Assembly (NCBI GenBank): GCA_945898185.1
Contig: CAMDHP010000011.1
Location: 1 to 37,159 of the forward strand
Length of the DNA: 37,159 nt
Direction of reading: 5' to 3'
Source of the DNA: Akkermansia muciniphila
GTDB taxonomy: Bacteria; Verrucomicrobiota; Verrucomicrobiia; Opitutales; Opitutaceae
Shown one piece after another: positions 25,603 through 34,171 of the stretch (position 1 is its first letter; the number at the start of each line of letters is the position of its first letter). The notes under the pieces were generated by a model that was given only the letters and a program-made list of their open reading frames with translations, did not search any database and had not been told where the DNA came from. The position numbers and the translations under genes were made by a program.

Positions 25603-25707
25603 TAATCAGTCGTCCCGCCGCTCGCCCTTCAAGTCTGCCCTCCCCGCCGTCCCCGCAATCGCTCTTGCCCCGCGAGCGTTCCGTCCGCTTTTCTGTCTTT
25701 TACGCCC

Positions 25708-27246
25708 ATGTCCCAGATCATCGCAGTCATAGATTTCGGCTCCCAATACACGCAGGTCATCGCCCGCCGCATTCGCGAGTGTCAGGTGCTGTCCAAGATC
25801 TATCATTTCTCCACCCCCGCCGCCCAGTTGAGAGCGGACGGCGTGGTCGGCATCATTCTTTCCGGCGGCCCGAGCAGCGTCTTCGCAAAGGACGCTCCGA
25901 TGCCGGACAAGGCTCTTTTCGAACTCGGCGTGCCCGTCCTCGGCATCTGTTACGGCATCCAGCTTCAGGGCCACTTGCTCGGCGGCAAGGTCTCCAAGAG
26001 CACTCACCGCGAATATGGCCACGGGGTGCTCACCTTGCAAAAGCCCGGGCGTCTCTTCAGGGGCATGCCGAAAAAACTCAAGGTCTGGAACTCCCATGGC
26101 GATCGCCTCATCGCCCTGCCGCCAGGCTACACCGCCATCGGCACGACCGAGAACTCCGAGTTCGCGGTCATCGAGGACCGGAAGCGTAACTTCTACGGCA
26201 TCCAGTTTCACCCCGAGGTTTTCCACTCCGAGCGCGGCATCGAGGTGATCAGTAATTTCCTCCTCGGTATCTGCAGCGCAAAGCAGGATTGGACGACGAA
26301 GGACTACATCATTCACTCCGTCGCTGATATCAAAGCCAAGGTGGGCAAAGAGCGTGTGCTGCTTGGCCTATCTGGGGGCGTGGATAGCTCCGTCGCCGCT
26401 GCACTCATTCACAAGGCCATCGGTAAACAGCTCACCTGCGTATTTGTGGACAACGGTCTCCTCCGCGCTGGCGAGCGCGAGCAGGTCGAGAAGCTCTACG
26501 CCGACCATTTCCGTATAGACCTCCGCGTCGTTGACGCCTCCAAACTTTTCCTCGGTCGCCTCAAGGGCGTCTCCGAGCCCGAGGCCAAGCGCAAGATCAT
26601 CGGCAATACCTTCGTCGAGGTATTTGAAAAATCCTTACGCTCGATCGGTGGCGCCAAATGGCTGGCCCAGGGCACCCTTTATCCCGACGTTATCGAGTCC
26701 GTGGCCATTGCCGGCAACCCCGCCGCGTTGATCAAATCTCACCACAATGTCGGCGGGCTGCCCGCGCGCATGAAGCTCAAGCTCCTCGAGCCCTTGCGGG
26801 AACTCTTTAAGGACGAGGTTCGCGCCGTCGGCGAAGCGTGCGGTCTCCCGCGCGAGGTCGTCTGGCGCCAGCCGTTCCCCGGTCCCGGTCTCGGCGTGCG
26901 CGTCGCGGGCGACATCACCAAGGCCAGGCTCGACGTGCTGAGGGCCGCCGACGCCATCTTGCAGGATGAAATGATGAAGAGCGGCTATTACTGGAAGGTC
27001 TGGCAATCCTTCGCCGTTTACCTGCCCGTCAAATCCGTCGGCGTCATCGGCGATGAGCGCAACTACGCCGATGTCATTTCCCTCCGCATCGTTGAAAGCC
27101 GTGATGCCATGACGGCCGATTGGGCCCGGTTGCCCTACGATCTGCTCGCAAAGATTTCCTCCCGCATCACCAACGAGGTGCGCGGCGTTTCCCGAGTGCT
27201 GCTTGATATCAGCTCCAAGCCTCCCGCAACCATCGAGTGGGAGTGA
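25708..27246 (+). CDS. guaA: GMP synthase (glutamine-hydrolysing)
   Basis: A 512-residue enzyme converting XMP, glutamine and ATP to GMP, the last step of guanine nucleotide synthesis. The class I glutamine amidotransferase domain has Cys81 (LGICYG) and the His168/Glu170 pair (FHPEV). The ATP pyrophosphatase domain has the PP-loop SGGVDSS at 222-228. The C-terminal dimerisation domain ends in KPPATIEWE, the usual end. It is a stand-alone gene preceded by the foldback element; no guaB is nearby. Confidence 0.97.
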   Translation: MSQIIAVIDFGSQYTQVIARRIRECQVLSKIYHFSTPAAQLRADGVVGIILSGGPSSVFAKDAPMPDKALFELGVPVLGICYGIQLQGHLLGGKVSKSTHREYGHGVLTLQKPGRLFRGMPKKLKVWNSHGDRLIALPPGYTAIGTTENSEFAVIEDRKRNFYGIQFHPEVFHSERGIEVISNFLLGICSAKQDWTTKDYIIHSVADIKAKVGKERVLLGLSGGVDSSVAAALIHKAIGKQLTCVFVDNGLLRAGEREQVEKLYADHFRIDLRVVDASKLFLGRLKGVSEPEAKRKIIGNTFVEVFEKSLRSIGGAKWLAQGTLYPDVIESVAIAGNPAALIKSHHNVGGLPARMKLKLLEPLRELFKDEVRAVGEACGLPREVVWRQPFPGPGLGVRVAGDITKARLDVLRAADAILQDEMMKSGYYWKVWQSFAVYLPVKSVGVIGDERNYADVISLRIVESRDAMTADWARLPYDLLAKISSRITNEVRGVSRVLLDISSKPPATIEWE

Positions 27247-27349
27247 TTCGACGCCGGCCCTAAGCTCGCCCGCCTTGTGGCGGCGACGCTCCGGTCACGG
27301 GATGGAACCCTTTGTCTTTTGCGCTTTCCTAGAATTCATCGCTCTCACA

Positions 27350-28102
27350 ATGGTTTCGCTTACCCGCGCTTTTCCGGTGTTATTGGCTTTGCTGTTGGTC
27401 GGTCCCGGTCACGTGCGCGCGGATGAAGCGGCCATAGCCCGGGCTCGCGCCTACGTGGGCAGTGAGGCCGATCTTGCCGCCGTCCGCTCCCTGCTTTTCA
27501 AGGGTGAGTTATCGGTCGTTGGCCGTCAGGGCGGCACTCCTATTACGGCTCGACTCGAGATCGCTTTTCAAAAGCCTGACCGCCAACTGATCACTGCCAC
27601 CGCGCCGGATAAAATCGAGACCACTGCGCTCAACGGTTATGAGGCGTGGCAGCGTGATATTGACCCCTCCAACCCATCACTTACGCGGGTCGGTCTGTTG
27701 GGCCGGGATCCGATCAAGCGGCTCCGGGCCAACACGTTTGAAAACCTATCGTTCTACCGAGGTATCGAGGGCGTCGGCGGCAGGGTCGAGGACCGTGGCA
27801 TGGTAACGATTGATGGCGTAGAGTGCGTAAAACTCGCCTTTATCCACGCCGCTGACGTCGTGTTCATCCGTAGTTTTGATCGCGCCACCGGCCGCCTGGT
27901 CCAGACCGAGACCGACAACGGCGGGCTGATCCGCGAAGAGGGCGAAATTCTCTCCGGCGGGCTGCGCTTCCCCCGGCGCACCACTACGACTAATACCCTG
28001 CCGGATGGCTCGGTTCGCGCCATCTCGATTACCTTCAGCGAGGTGCTCGTTAATCCCGTCCTGCCCGACGAACTGTTCGTGATTCCGGCGCAAATACCCT
28101 GA
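27350..28102 (+). CDS. Exported protein, LolA/outer-membrane lipoprotein-sorting-like fold (tentative)
   Basis: A 250-residue protein if started at ATG 27350, which gives a clean signal peptide (MVSLTRAFPVLLALLLVGPGHVRA, then DEA). Starts at 27203 or 27302 would overlap guaA or add a non-signal leader. The mature part resembles LolA/RseB-type beta-sheet proteins: a substrate-like repeat FQKPDRQLITATAPDKIETTALNGYEAWQ, then GVECVKLAFIH, VVFIRSFDRATGRLVQTETDNGG and an FPRRTTTTNTLPDGS strand pair. It is probably periplasmic. The family assignment is by pattern only. Confidence 0.7.
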   Translation: MVSLTRAFPVLLALLLVGPGHVRADEAAIARARAYVGSEADLAAVRSLLFKGELSVVGRQGGTPITARLEIAFQKPDRQLITATAPDKIETTALNGYEAWQRDIDPSNPSLTRVGLLGRDPIKRLRANTFENLSFYRGIEGVGGRVEDRGMVTIDGVECVKLAFIHAADVVFIRSFDRATGRLVQTETDNGGLIREEGEILSGGLRFPRRTTTTNTLPDGSVRAISITFSEVLVNPVLPDELFVIPAQIP

Positions 28103-28243
28103 TTTCGCCGGCGCCCGCCCTGCCAACACCGCCTCGCCTTGGCATAAGGAGCCTCCCTTTTTTACGGCTCGCAGGATGCGGCGGTTTGGCTAAGCTCTGC
28201 GCTTCTCCGTCACAGAGACTTTTGTTCTAACGACCCTACTGCC

Positions 28244-29539
28244 GTGCGCGTTCTCCAGTCTGTTTCTAAAACCTTCGAGTCTGAAATTGCCGTATTCTGC
28301 CGCGGCTCCATGGTGCCCAAGGAGATTCACGACAGCGTTGCGGCGATCCTCGCCGATGTGAGCCACCGGGGTGATGAAGCAGTGGGTTATTACGCCGCCA
28401 AGTTCGATGGCGCCAAACTGCGCGCCCGCGATTTCCGGATCAAGCCCGCCGACCTCGCCGCCGCCGCCAAACGTCTTTCCGCCGCCGACCTGAAGGCGCT
28501 CAAGGCCGCTCATGCCAGTATCGTTGCCTTTCACGAAAAGAGCCTGCCAAAGGATTGGCAGTGTAAAAATCCGCATGGCGCCACGGTCGGCGAGTTGAAT
28601 TATCCGATCCGGCGCGTCGGGCTTTATGTGCCGGGTGGCGAGGTTCCTCTCGTATCAACGGTGCTCATGACCGCCACCTTGGCTAAACTCGCGGGCTGCC
28701 CGCAGATCGCAGTCTTCACGCCGTCAAATTCATCGGGTAAAGTCGCGGACGGAACCCTCGCCGCTTTGCACCTCGTCGGCATAGACGAGGTTTACTGCAT
28801 CGGAGGCGTGCAGGCCATCGCCGCCGCCGCTTACGGCACCTTGAGTATCCCGCCGGTCGATAAAATCTTTGGCCCGGGTAATGCTTACGTCTGCGAGGCT
28901 AAACGTCAGGTCTTCGGCACCGTCGGCGTGGACTCGCTGCCCGGCCCGAGCGAGCTCATGGTGGTGTGCGACGAATCAGCAAACATCGCCTTTGCCGCCG
29001 CCGACCTTATCGCCCAGGCCGAGCACGGCTCCGGCCGCGAAAAAGTTTACCTCGTCGCCACCACCGTCGAGTTGCTGGAGGAAGTGCGCGTCGAGGTGCA
29101 AGCCCAGCTCAAGTTCGTCTCCCGCGCGGAAAAGATCCACACGGTCCTCGCCTCTGGCTGGGTGGGCATCGTCGCGAAAAACGCCGAGGAGATTGCTCAT
29201 GCCGCCAATTTCGTCGCGCCCGAGCATCTCGAGTTGCTCGTAAAGGAGCCGCTGCAAAAGACCCTCCTCAAAACCATAACCACTGCCGGAGCGATCATGC
29301 TGGGCAACCACACTCCGACCGCCGTCGGCGATTTTACCGCCGGCCCCAGCCACGTCTTGCCCACGGGTGGCGCGGGACGCTTTTTTAGTGGCCTGCGTAT
29401 CGCCGACTTCATGCGCCGCACCAGCCTGATCAAATACGACAAGGCCTCGATCAAGAAGGCCGCCCCGATCGTAGCCGCCTTCGCCGCCATGGAGCGTCTC
29501 GACGCTCATGGGCGCAGCGTCAAGATCCGCGCCCTCTGA
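28244..29539 (+). CDS. hisD: Histidinol dehydrogenase
   Basis: A 431-residue zinc enzyme that oxidises L-histidinol to L-histidine with two NAD, the last two steps of histidine synthesis. Zinc ligands equivalent to E. coli Gln259, His262, Asp360 and His419 are Gln258, His261, Asp363 and His422. The catalytic Glu327-His328 pair lies in VAPEHLE. It starts with GTG; no ATG is better placed. hisC follows after a palindromic repeat, so the two probably form a short his unit. Confidence 0.96.
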   Translation: MRVLQSVSKTFESEIAVFCRGSMVPKEIHDSVAAILADVSHRGDEAVGYYAAKFDGAKLRARDFRIKPADLAAAAKRLSAADLKALKAAHASIVAFHEKSLPKDWQCKNPHGATVGELNYPIRRVGLYVPGGEVPLVSTVLMTATLAKLAGCPQIAVFTPSNSSGKVADGTLAALHLVGIDEVYCIGGVQAIAAAAYGTLSIPPVDKIFGPGNAYVCEAKRQVFGTVGVDSLPGPSELMVVCDESANIAFAAADLIAQAEHGSGREKVYLVATTVELLEEVRVEVQAQLKFVSRAEKIHTVLASGWVGIVAKNAEEIAHAANFVAPEHLELLVKEPLQKTLLKTITTAGAIMLGNHTPTAVGDFTAGPSHVLPTGGAGRFFSGLRIADFMRRTSLIKYDKASIKKAAPIVAAFAAMERLDAHGRSVKIRAL

Positions 29540-29565
29540 TCGAGGATTTCGGCTCAATTTCGTTC

Positions 29566-29639
29566 TCATTCTCGTCCTCATTCTCCTTCTCGGGTTTGAG
29601 GTTTTCCGAGAATGGGAACGAGTAAGAGAACGAGAATGA
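29566..29639. repeat. Palindromic simple-repeat element between hisD and hisC
   Basis: The left arm is built of TTCTC/GTTCTC units and the right arm of their complements. TCATTCTCGT (29566-29575) and ACGAGAATGA (29630-29639) are exact inverted repeats, as are TTCTCGG (29587-29593) and CCGAGAA (29606-29612), around the loop GTTTGAGGTTTT. The middle of the arms pairs imperfectly. It fills most of the hisD-hisC gap and contains ATGs that could be mistaken for the hisC start. Confidence 0.75.
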
Positions 29640-29647
29640 TTTTACCG

Positions 29648-30754
29648 ATGCCTTCCGACCTCTCCTCCCTAGCCGTCCCGCACGTCGCGGCCACGCACGC
29701 CTACACGCCCGGCCTGCAGCCAACCGAATCCGGTTGGGTAAAGCTCAATACCAACGAGTGCCCCTATCCGCCCAGCCCCCGCGCCGCCGCCGCCATCGCG
29801 GTTGAGGTGGCCGACGCGGGCGAGAAGCTCCGCCTCTATCCTAACCCCAAGGCGGCCCCGCTGCGCCAGCTCGTTGCCCGCCTCCATGGCCACGGTCTCA
29901 CCGAGGAAAATGTGCTCATCGGCAACGGCTCCGACGATGTGCTTAACCTCCTGGTCCGCGTCTTCGGCGGCCCCGACGCGCCCACGTCGTTCACGCTCCC
30001 GAGCTACTCGCTCTATCCCGTGCTCATCGCGATTCAGGACGGCCGCTCCGTGCCCGTCGCTTTCGACCGTTCGATGAAGCTCCCGATTGACGCGCTCGCC
30101 GCCACGCCCGCCCGCGCCTGTTTCCTCACTTCGCCCAACGCGCCCACCGGTATCGGCTTTTCCAATACCGAGATCGCTGCTTTGCTCGCACGTTTCCCCG
30201 GTGTGCTCGTGCTCGACGAGACCTACGCGCCGTTCGCCCGTGAGAACGCAGTCGCCCTGCTCGCCGCGCACCCGCGGCTGGTTATCACCCGCTCGCTCTC
30301 CAAGGCCCAGGGGCTCGCCGGCCTGCGCGTTGGCTACTGTCTGGCGCACCCCGAGGCCATCGGGCTGCTCGATCGGGTGCGCGACAGCTACAATGTCAAC
30401 CGGCTTAGCCAGGCTGGCGCCTATGCCGCACTTTCCGATGGCTGCTACTACGACGCCATCATCGGCAAGATCATCCGCACCCGGGATTACTGGTTCGGCG
30501 AGTTCACTGGCACGCGCGGCTGGTTTACCTACGAGAGCCAGGCCAACTTCCTCTTCACCGAGCCAAAAAACGCCCGGGGCGAGACTGGCCCCGCCGTCGC
30601 CACGTCGCTCTACGATTTCTTTGTCTCGCACCGCATTCTGGTCCGCGCATTTCCTCATAACCCGCTGACCGCCAGCTTTCTGCGTATCAGCATCGGCACC
30701 GATGAGGAGATGCTCGCAGTCAATGAGGCTATCGACGCTTGGTTGAAGACTTAA
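29648..30754 (+). CDS. hisC: Histidinol-phosphate aminotransferase
   Basis: A 368-residue PLP enzyme making histidinol phosphate from imidazole acetol phosphate. It has LNTNECPYPPSP, YPNPKAAPLRQLVA, GNGSDDVL, Asn164 (SPNAPTG), Asp190 (VLDETYAPF), the PLP-binding Lys219 (SLSKAQGLAGLRVGY) and Arg227, and ends with FLRISIGTDEEM. I chose ATG 29648 because the upstream ATGs at 29612 and 29636 fall inside the palindromic repeat. The second His step here, hisD, is upstream; other his genes are not in the window. Confidence 0.95.
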   Translation: MPSDLSSLAVPHVAATHAYTPGLQPTESGWVKLNTNECPYPPSPRAAAAIAVEVADAGEKLRLYPNPKAAPLRQLVARLHGHGLTEENVLIGNGSDDVLNLLVRVFGGPDAPTSFTLPSYSLYPVLIAIQDGRSVPVAFDRSMKLPIDALAATPARACFLTSPNAPTGIGFSNTEIAALLARFPGVLVLDETYAPFARENAVALLAAHPRLVITRSLSKAQGLAGLRVGYCLAHPEAIGLLDRVRDSYNVNRLSQAGAYAALSDGCYYDAIIGKIIRTRDYWFGEFTGTRGWFTYESQANFLFTEPKNARGETGPAVATSLYDFFVSHRILVRAFPHNPLTASFLRISIGTDEEMLAVNEAIDAWLKT

Positions 30755-31117
30755 TGGAACGGCCCAATGAGAGCGAAATTTTCTAAGTCATAGTTTCTAA
30801 CGCGTGGAATTTATATGATTCGTTCCGCTCTGCGGGATCCTGGGTGAATCTAACGGCGGTTTTTAGGTCCAGATATCCCTAACCGCGAAGGCTCCCGAAG
30901 TTGCGCGAAGCTAAACCTCGAGGCCACCGTCCGTCTGCTCGTGCCTTCGACCGATCTTCGCGTTCGTTTAGATCGTCATCGCAGTCACAAAATTCGTTAG
31001 GCGGGGTCCAGACTGCCCGCTCCTCTCAGCTTAAAAACCGTATCGGAAAGCGCGGACCGCGCGAATGGACGCGCATGCCAGAAGGTGGCTAAATTGAACC
31101 ATCCACCCCGTTTCGCC
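30755..31117. other. Intergenic region between hisC and the lactonase, no gene supported
   Basis: These 363 bases lie between the convergent ends of hisC and the minus-strand lactonase. A short AT-rich patch (about 30776-30823) has two TTTCTAA copies, and GCGCGGACCGCGC near 31050 is a small palindrome. A 63-residue frame at 30901 starts with a non-ATG codon and looks like chance. I see no clear terminator for either gene and no homology. Confidence 0.5.
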
Positions 31118-32227
31118 TCAAAACCGCACACACATCGGCTTCGACGTGGCGAGGAATTCCCCCGTCGGGGTGAGCGCCCCGGTCTGCGCGTCCACTGCGA
31201 AAACATCCACCCGGTCCGCATCGCGTCCTGCGACGAGCAGCCAGCGCGAATCCGGACTGAGCGCAAAGTGCCTCGGATGGGCGGGCACCGGCACGTTCGC
31301 GGTGAGCGTGAGCCGTCCGGTGTCTTGGTCTCGGGCGAAAACCGCCAGCGAATCGTGTCCGCGATTCGATCCATACACGGCGCGTCCGTTCGGATGCACC
31401 GCCACCTCGGCGGTTGTGGTTTTGCCGGCGAAGCCACCCGCCGGCAAGGTGCTGACCGCTTCGATGAGATTCAGCGTCCCGGCGGCCGCATCAAAGGCCG
31501 CGACCGCGAGAGTATTATCCAGTTCGTTGATGATGTAGAGCTGCCGTCCGTCGGGCGAAAACTGGGCGTGGCGCGGACCGGCTCCTGCGGCCATTTCCAG
31601 CCAGGCTTGCGCCGGGTTGGGACTAATCGTGCCCGCGCCAACGTCGCACGCATAGAGGTATATGCGCCCGCCGCCGAGGTCGGGCACCAGCAGCAGGCGT
31701 CCATCCGGCGACCAGGTTATGCCGTGAGCGTGAGCCGATTCCTGCCGGGTCGGGTGCGCTTTCGAAGCGTAGGTGTGTTGAAAAAACGCGGCCTGCTCAC
31801 CGAGCGAACCGTCTTCGGCGCGATGGTAAACCACCACGCTTCCGCCGCTGTAGTTCGCCGCCGCCACCCATTTCACGTCCGGCGAGAGCGCGACATCGCA
31901 AGGGCCCTTGCCGCCGCTTGTCCGGCTGTTCAGCGCGGTCAAGGTTCCGTCTGCCCCAACCGCGAAGGAGTGGAGCGAGCCGCCTTCGTTTTCTGCGACT
32001 GAGTAGAGAAACTTTCCGTCCGCAGAGCGCGCCAGAAATGTGGCCTTCGACAGCTCGGCAACCGGCCGTGGCAAACCTAAGCGTCCGGAAGCGGAGTCGA
32101 AGTCCGCCATCTGGATAGCGCTCCCGTTGGTTCCGAAGAAAACGGGCGATGCAAGAAGAGGCGAAAGCATGGCGCTCATAATGAAAACGGCCAAAAAACG
32201 GCCATTGCAAGGAGGGTGGGTGGGCAT
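31118..32227 (-). CDS. Exported seven-bladed beta-propeller lactonase (6-phosphogluconolactonase-like)
   Basis: A 369-residue protein from the chosen ATG (complement of 32225-32227), giving a signal-like N-terminus (MPTHPPCNGRFLAVFIMSAMLSPLLA, then SPVFFGTN). The lactonase propeller family pattern is clear: ARSADGKFLYSVAE, GPCDVALSPDVKWVAAANYSGGSVVVY, HPTRQESAHAHGITWSPDGRLLLVPDLGGGRIYLY, GAGPRHAQFSPDGRQLYIINELDNTLAV and HPRHFALSPDSRWLLVAGRDADRV. Family members hydrolyse 6-phosphogluconolactone in the cytosol; a signal peptide would suggest another, periplasmic lactone. A longer start at 32287 would overlap the divergent ABC-F gene. Confidence 0.88.
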   Translation of the reverse strand: MPTHPPCNGRFLAVFIMSAMLSPLLASPVFFGTNGSAIQMADFDSASGRLGLPRPVAELSKATFLARSADGKFLYSVAENEGGSLHSFAVGADGTLTALNSRTSGGKGPCDVALSPDVKWVAAANYSGGSVVVYHRAEDGSLGEQAAFFQHTYASKAHPTRQESAHAHGITWSPDGRLLLVPDLGGGRIYLYACDVGAGTISPNPAQAWLEMAAGAGPRHAQFSPDGRQLYIINELDNTLAVAAFDAAAGTLNLIEAVSTLPAGGFAGKTTTAEVAVHPNGRAVYGSNRGHDSLAVFARDQDTGRLTLTANVPVPAHPRHFALSPDSRWLLVAGRDADRVDVFAVDAQTGALTPTGEFLATSKPMCVRF

Positions 32228-32299
32228 CGCGGGGAAAAATGACTCTGTGCGCCGTGGAGGGTTGCATGCAAGCTGATGGATTTTCAAGGTGGGCCGTTC

Positions 32300-34135
32300 A
32301 TGGCCCTATTCAGTCTCCTCGATCTCTCCCACGCCTTCGGTGGCGCTCCCGTTCTCGACCACGTCAATTTCCAAGTGGATCCGGGCGAACGCGTGTGTCT
32401 GGTCGGCCGCAACGGTGCGGGCAAATCCACCCTCATGAAACTGATAGCCGGCGACATGAAGCCCGATACCGGCCAGGTCTTCCGCCAGCCCGGCGCCCAT
32501 TTCGCCCGCCTCGTGCAGGAGGTGCCGCAAGATCTCGTTGGCAACGTCCATGACCTCGTTGCCAGCGGGGTGCGTCGCGATGTTGCCGGCCATGAAGAGG
32601 ACTGGGAGATTGACGTGCGCATCGAGGATCTCATCGCCCGCCTTCAACTCAATCCGCTCGCCGAATTCTCCACTCTTTCCGGCGGCCTCAAGCGCCGCGT
32701 CCTCCTCGGCCGCGCCATCGCCAGCAAGCCGGATCTCCTCCTGCTCGACGAGCCGACCAACCATCTCGACATCGAGAGCATCCTTTGGCTCGAAGAGTTT
32801 CTCATCACCGAGAAGGTCGCCCTTTTCTTCGTCACTCACGATCGCGCCTTCCTGCAAAAACTCGCCACGCGTATCGTCGAACTCGACCGCGGCTCGCTCA
32901 CTAACTGGGCCTGCGCCTACGATGTTTTTCTCCAACGCCGCGCTGATCGCCTTGAAGCCGAGGAGCGCCAGCGTGCCGCCGCCGATAAAAAACTCGCTCA
33001 AGAGGAGGAGTGGATCCGCCGCGGCGTGCGCGCCCAGCGCAAACGCGCAGGCAACCGCATCGAGGCCCTTTACGCCCTTCGCGCCGAACGTCGCGCCCGC
33101 CGCGAACAGGCGGGCAACGCCACCATTAAGGTCACCGTCGCCGACGAATCCGGCGTCAAGGTCATCGAGGCCATCGACGTCACCTTCGCTTATCCCGGCG
33201 CCACCGAGCCGCTCGTGCGTGATTTCTCCAGCATCATCATCCGGGGCGATAAGATCGGCCTCATCGGCCCCAATGGCGCGGGCAAGACGACCTTCCTCAA
33301 ACTTCTGCTCGGCCAGCTCCAGCCCACCGGCGGTCTCCTCAAACATGGCACCAAGCTCGAGGTCGTATATTTCGATCAGCTCCGCGCCCAGATCGATGAC
33401 AACAAGACCGTCGCTGAAAACGTCTCCGATGGTAATACCCACATCTCCATAGACGGCCGTTCGAAGCACGTCATCAGCTACCTCCAGGATTTCCTCTTCG
33501 AGCCCGATCGCGCCCGCACTCCCGCCCGCGTGCTCTCCGGCGGAGAGCGCAATCGTCTCCTGCTCGCCCGCCTCTTTATCAAGCCCGCCAATGTGCTCGT
33601 GCTCGACGAGCCCACCAACGATCTCGACGCCGAGACGCTCGATCTGCTCGAGAATTTGCTGGTCGAGTTCGAGGGTACCGTGCTCGTCGTGAGCCACGAT
33701 CGCAAGTTCCTCGACGAGGTCGTCACCGGCACCTTCATCTTCGACGGCAAGGGCGGCATCGAGGAATTCATCGGCGGCTACACCGACTGGGTGACCGAAA
33801 AAGCCAAGCAGTCCAAAACCCCGATCGTCGCGACCAAGGCCAGCTCCCGCGCCATCGCCACACCCGCTTCCGCGCCCGTCGCGGCTCCGGCCAAGGCCGC
33901 CGCCCGCAAACTCAACAACCGCGAGCAGCGCGAGCTTGCCGAGCTGCCCGCGCGTATCGAGAAACTGGAGACCGAGCAGTCCGAGCTGGCCGCCAAGCTC
34001 GGGGATCCGAAGTTTTTCAAGCAAGAAGCCGTCGTCGTCCGCGCCACCGAGGCCCGCCTCCACGAGATCGAGCAGGAACACGCCGTCGCCTTCGCTCGCT
34101 GGGAGGCGCTGGAGGCGGCCTCCGGTGGAGCCTGA
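32300..34135 (+). CDS. uup: ABC-F ATPase, Uup-like
   Basis: A 611-residue soluble protein with two ABC cassettes and no membrane domain. Cassette 1 has Walker A GRNGAGKST (36-44), signature LSGG (about 126-129) and LLLLDEPTNHLD. Cassette 2 has GPNGAGKTT (323-331), LSGGERNR (412-419) and VLVLDEPTNDLD. The linker between them (about 210-275) is charged and helical, and the C-terminus (about 530-605) is an Ala-rich stretch then a coiled coil, typical of Uup. Uup-type proteins act on the ribosome and in DNA stability. I start at ATG 32300 (MALFSLLDLSHAFGG); an upstream ATG adds eight non-conserved residues. Confidence 0.9.
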   Translation: MALFSLLDLSHAFGGAPVLDHVNFQVDPGERVCLVGRNGAGKSTLMKLIAGDMKPDTGQVFRQPGAHFARLVQEVPQDLVGNVHDLVASGVRRDVAGHEEDWEIDVRIEDLIARLQLNPLAEFSTLSGGLKRRVLLGRAIASKPDLLLLDEPTNHLDIESILWLEEFLITEKVALFFVTHDRAFLQKLATRIVELDRGSLTNWACAYDVFLQRRADRLEAEERQRAAADKKLAQEEEWIRRGVRAQRKRAGNRIEALYALRAERRARREQAGNATIKVTVADESGVKVIEAIDVTFAYPGATEPLVRDFSSIIIRGDKIGLIGPNGAGKTTFLKLLLGQLQPTGGLLKHGTKLEVVYFDQLRAQIDDNKTVAENVSDGNTHISIDGRSKHVISYLQDFLFEPDRARTPARVLSGGERNRLLLARLFIKPANVLVLDEPTNDLDAETLDLLENLLVEFEGTVLVVSHDRKFLDEVVTGTFIFDGKGGIEEFIGGYTDWVTEKAKQSKTPIVATKASSRAIATPASAPVAAPAKAAARKLNNREQRELAELPARIEKLETEQSELAAKLGDPKFFKQEAVVVRATEARLHEIEQEHAVAFARWEALEAASGGA

Positions 34136-34171
34136 GCCCGTCTGAGTGGGAAAAATTCCCCCGCGGTGTTT

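Noticed and set aside
27203-27349. Upstream start for the exported protein after guaA
   Set aside because: It would overlap the guaA end and add residues without signal-peptide character; ATG 27350 gives a clean signal peptide.
30901-31092. 63-codon frame downstream of hisC
   Set aside because: Non-ATG start, Arg/Ser-rich composition typical of out-of-frame GC-rich DNA, no homology recognised.
32306-34081. 591-codon minus-strand frame opposite the ABC-F gene
   Set aside because: Shadow of the ABC-F gene; the sense strand has both complete ABC cassettes.
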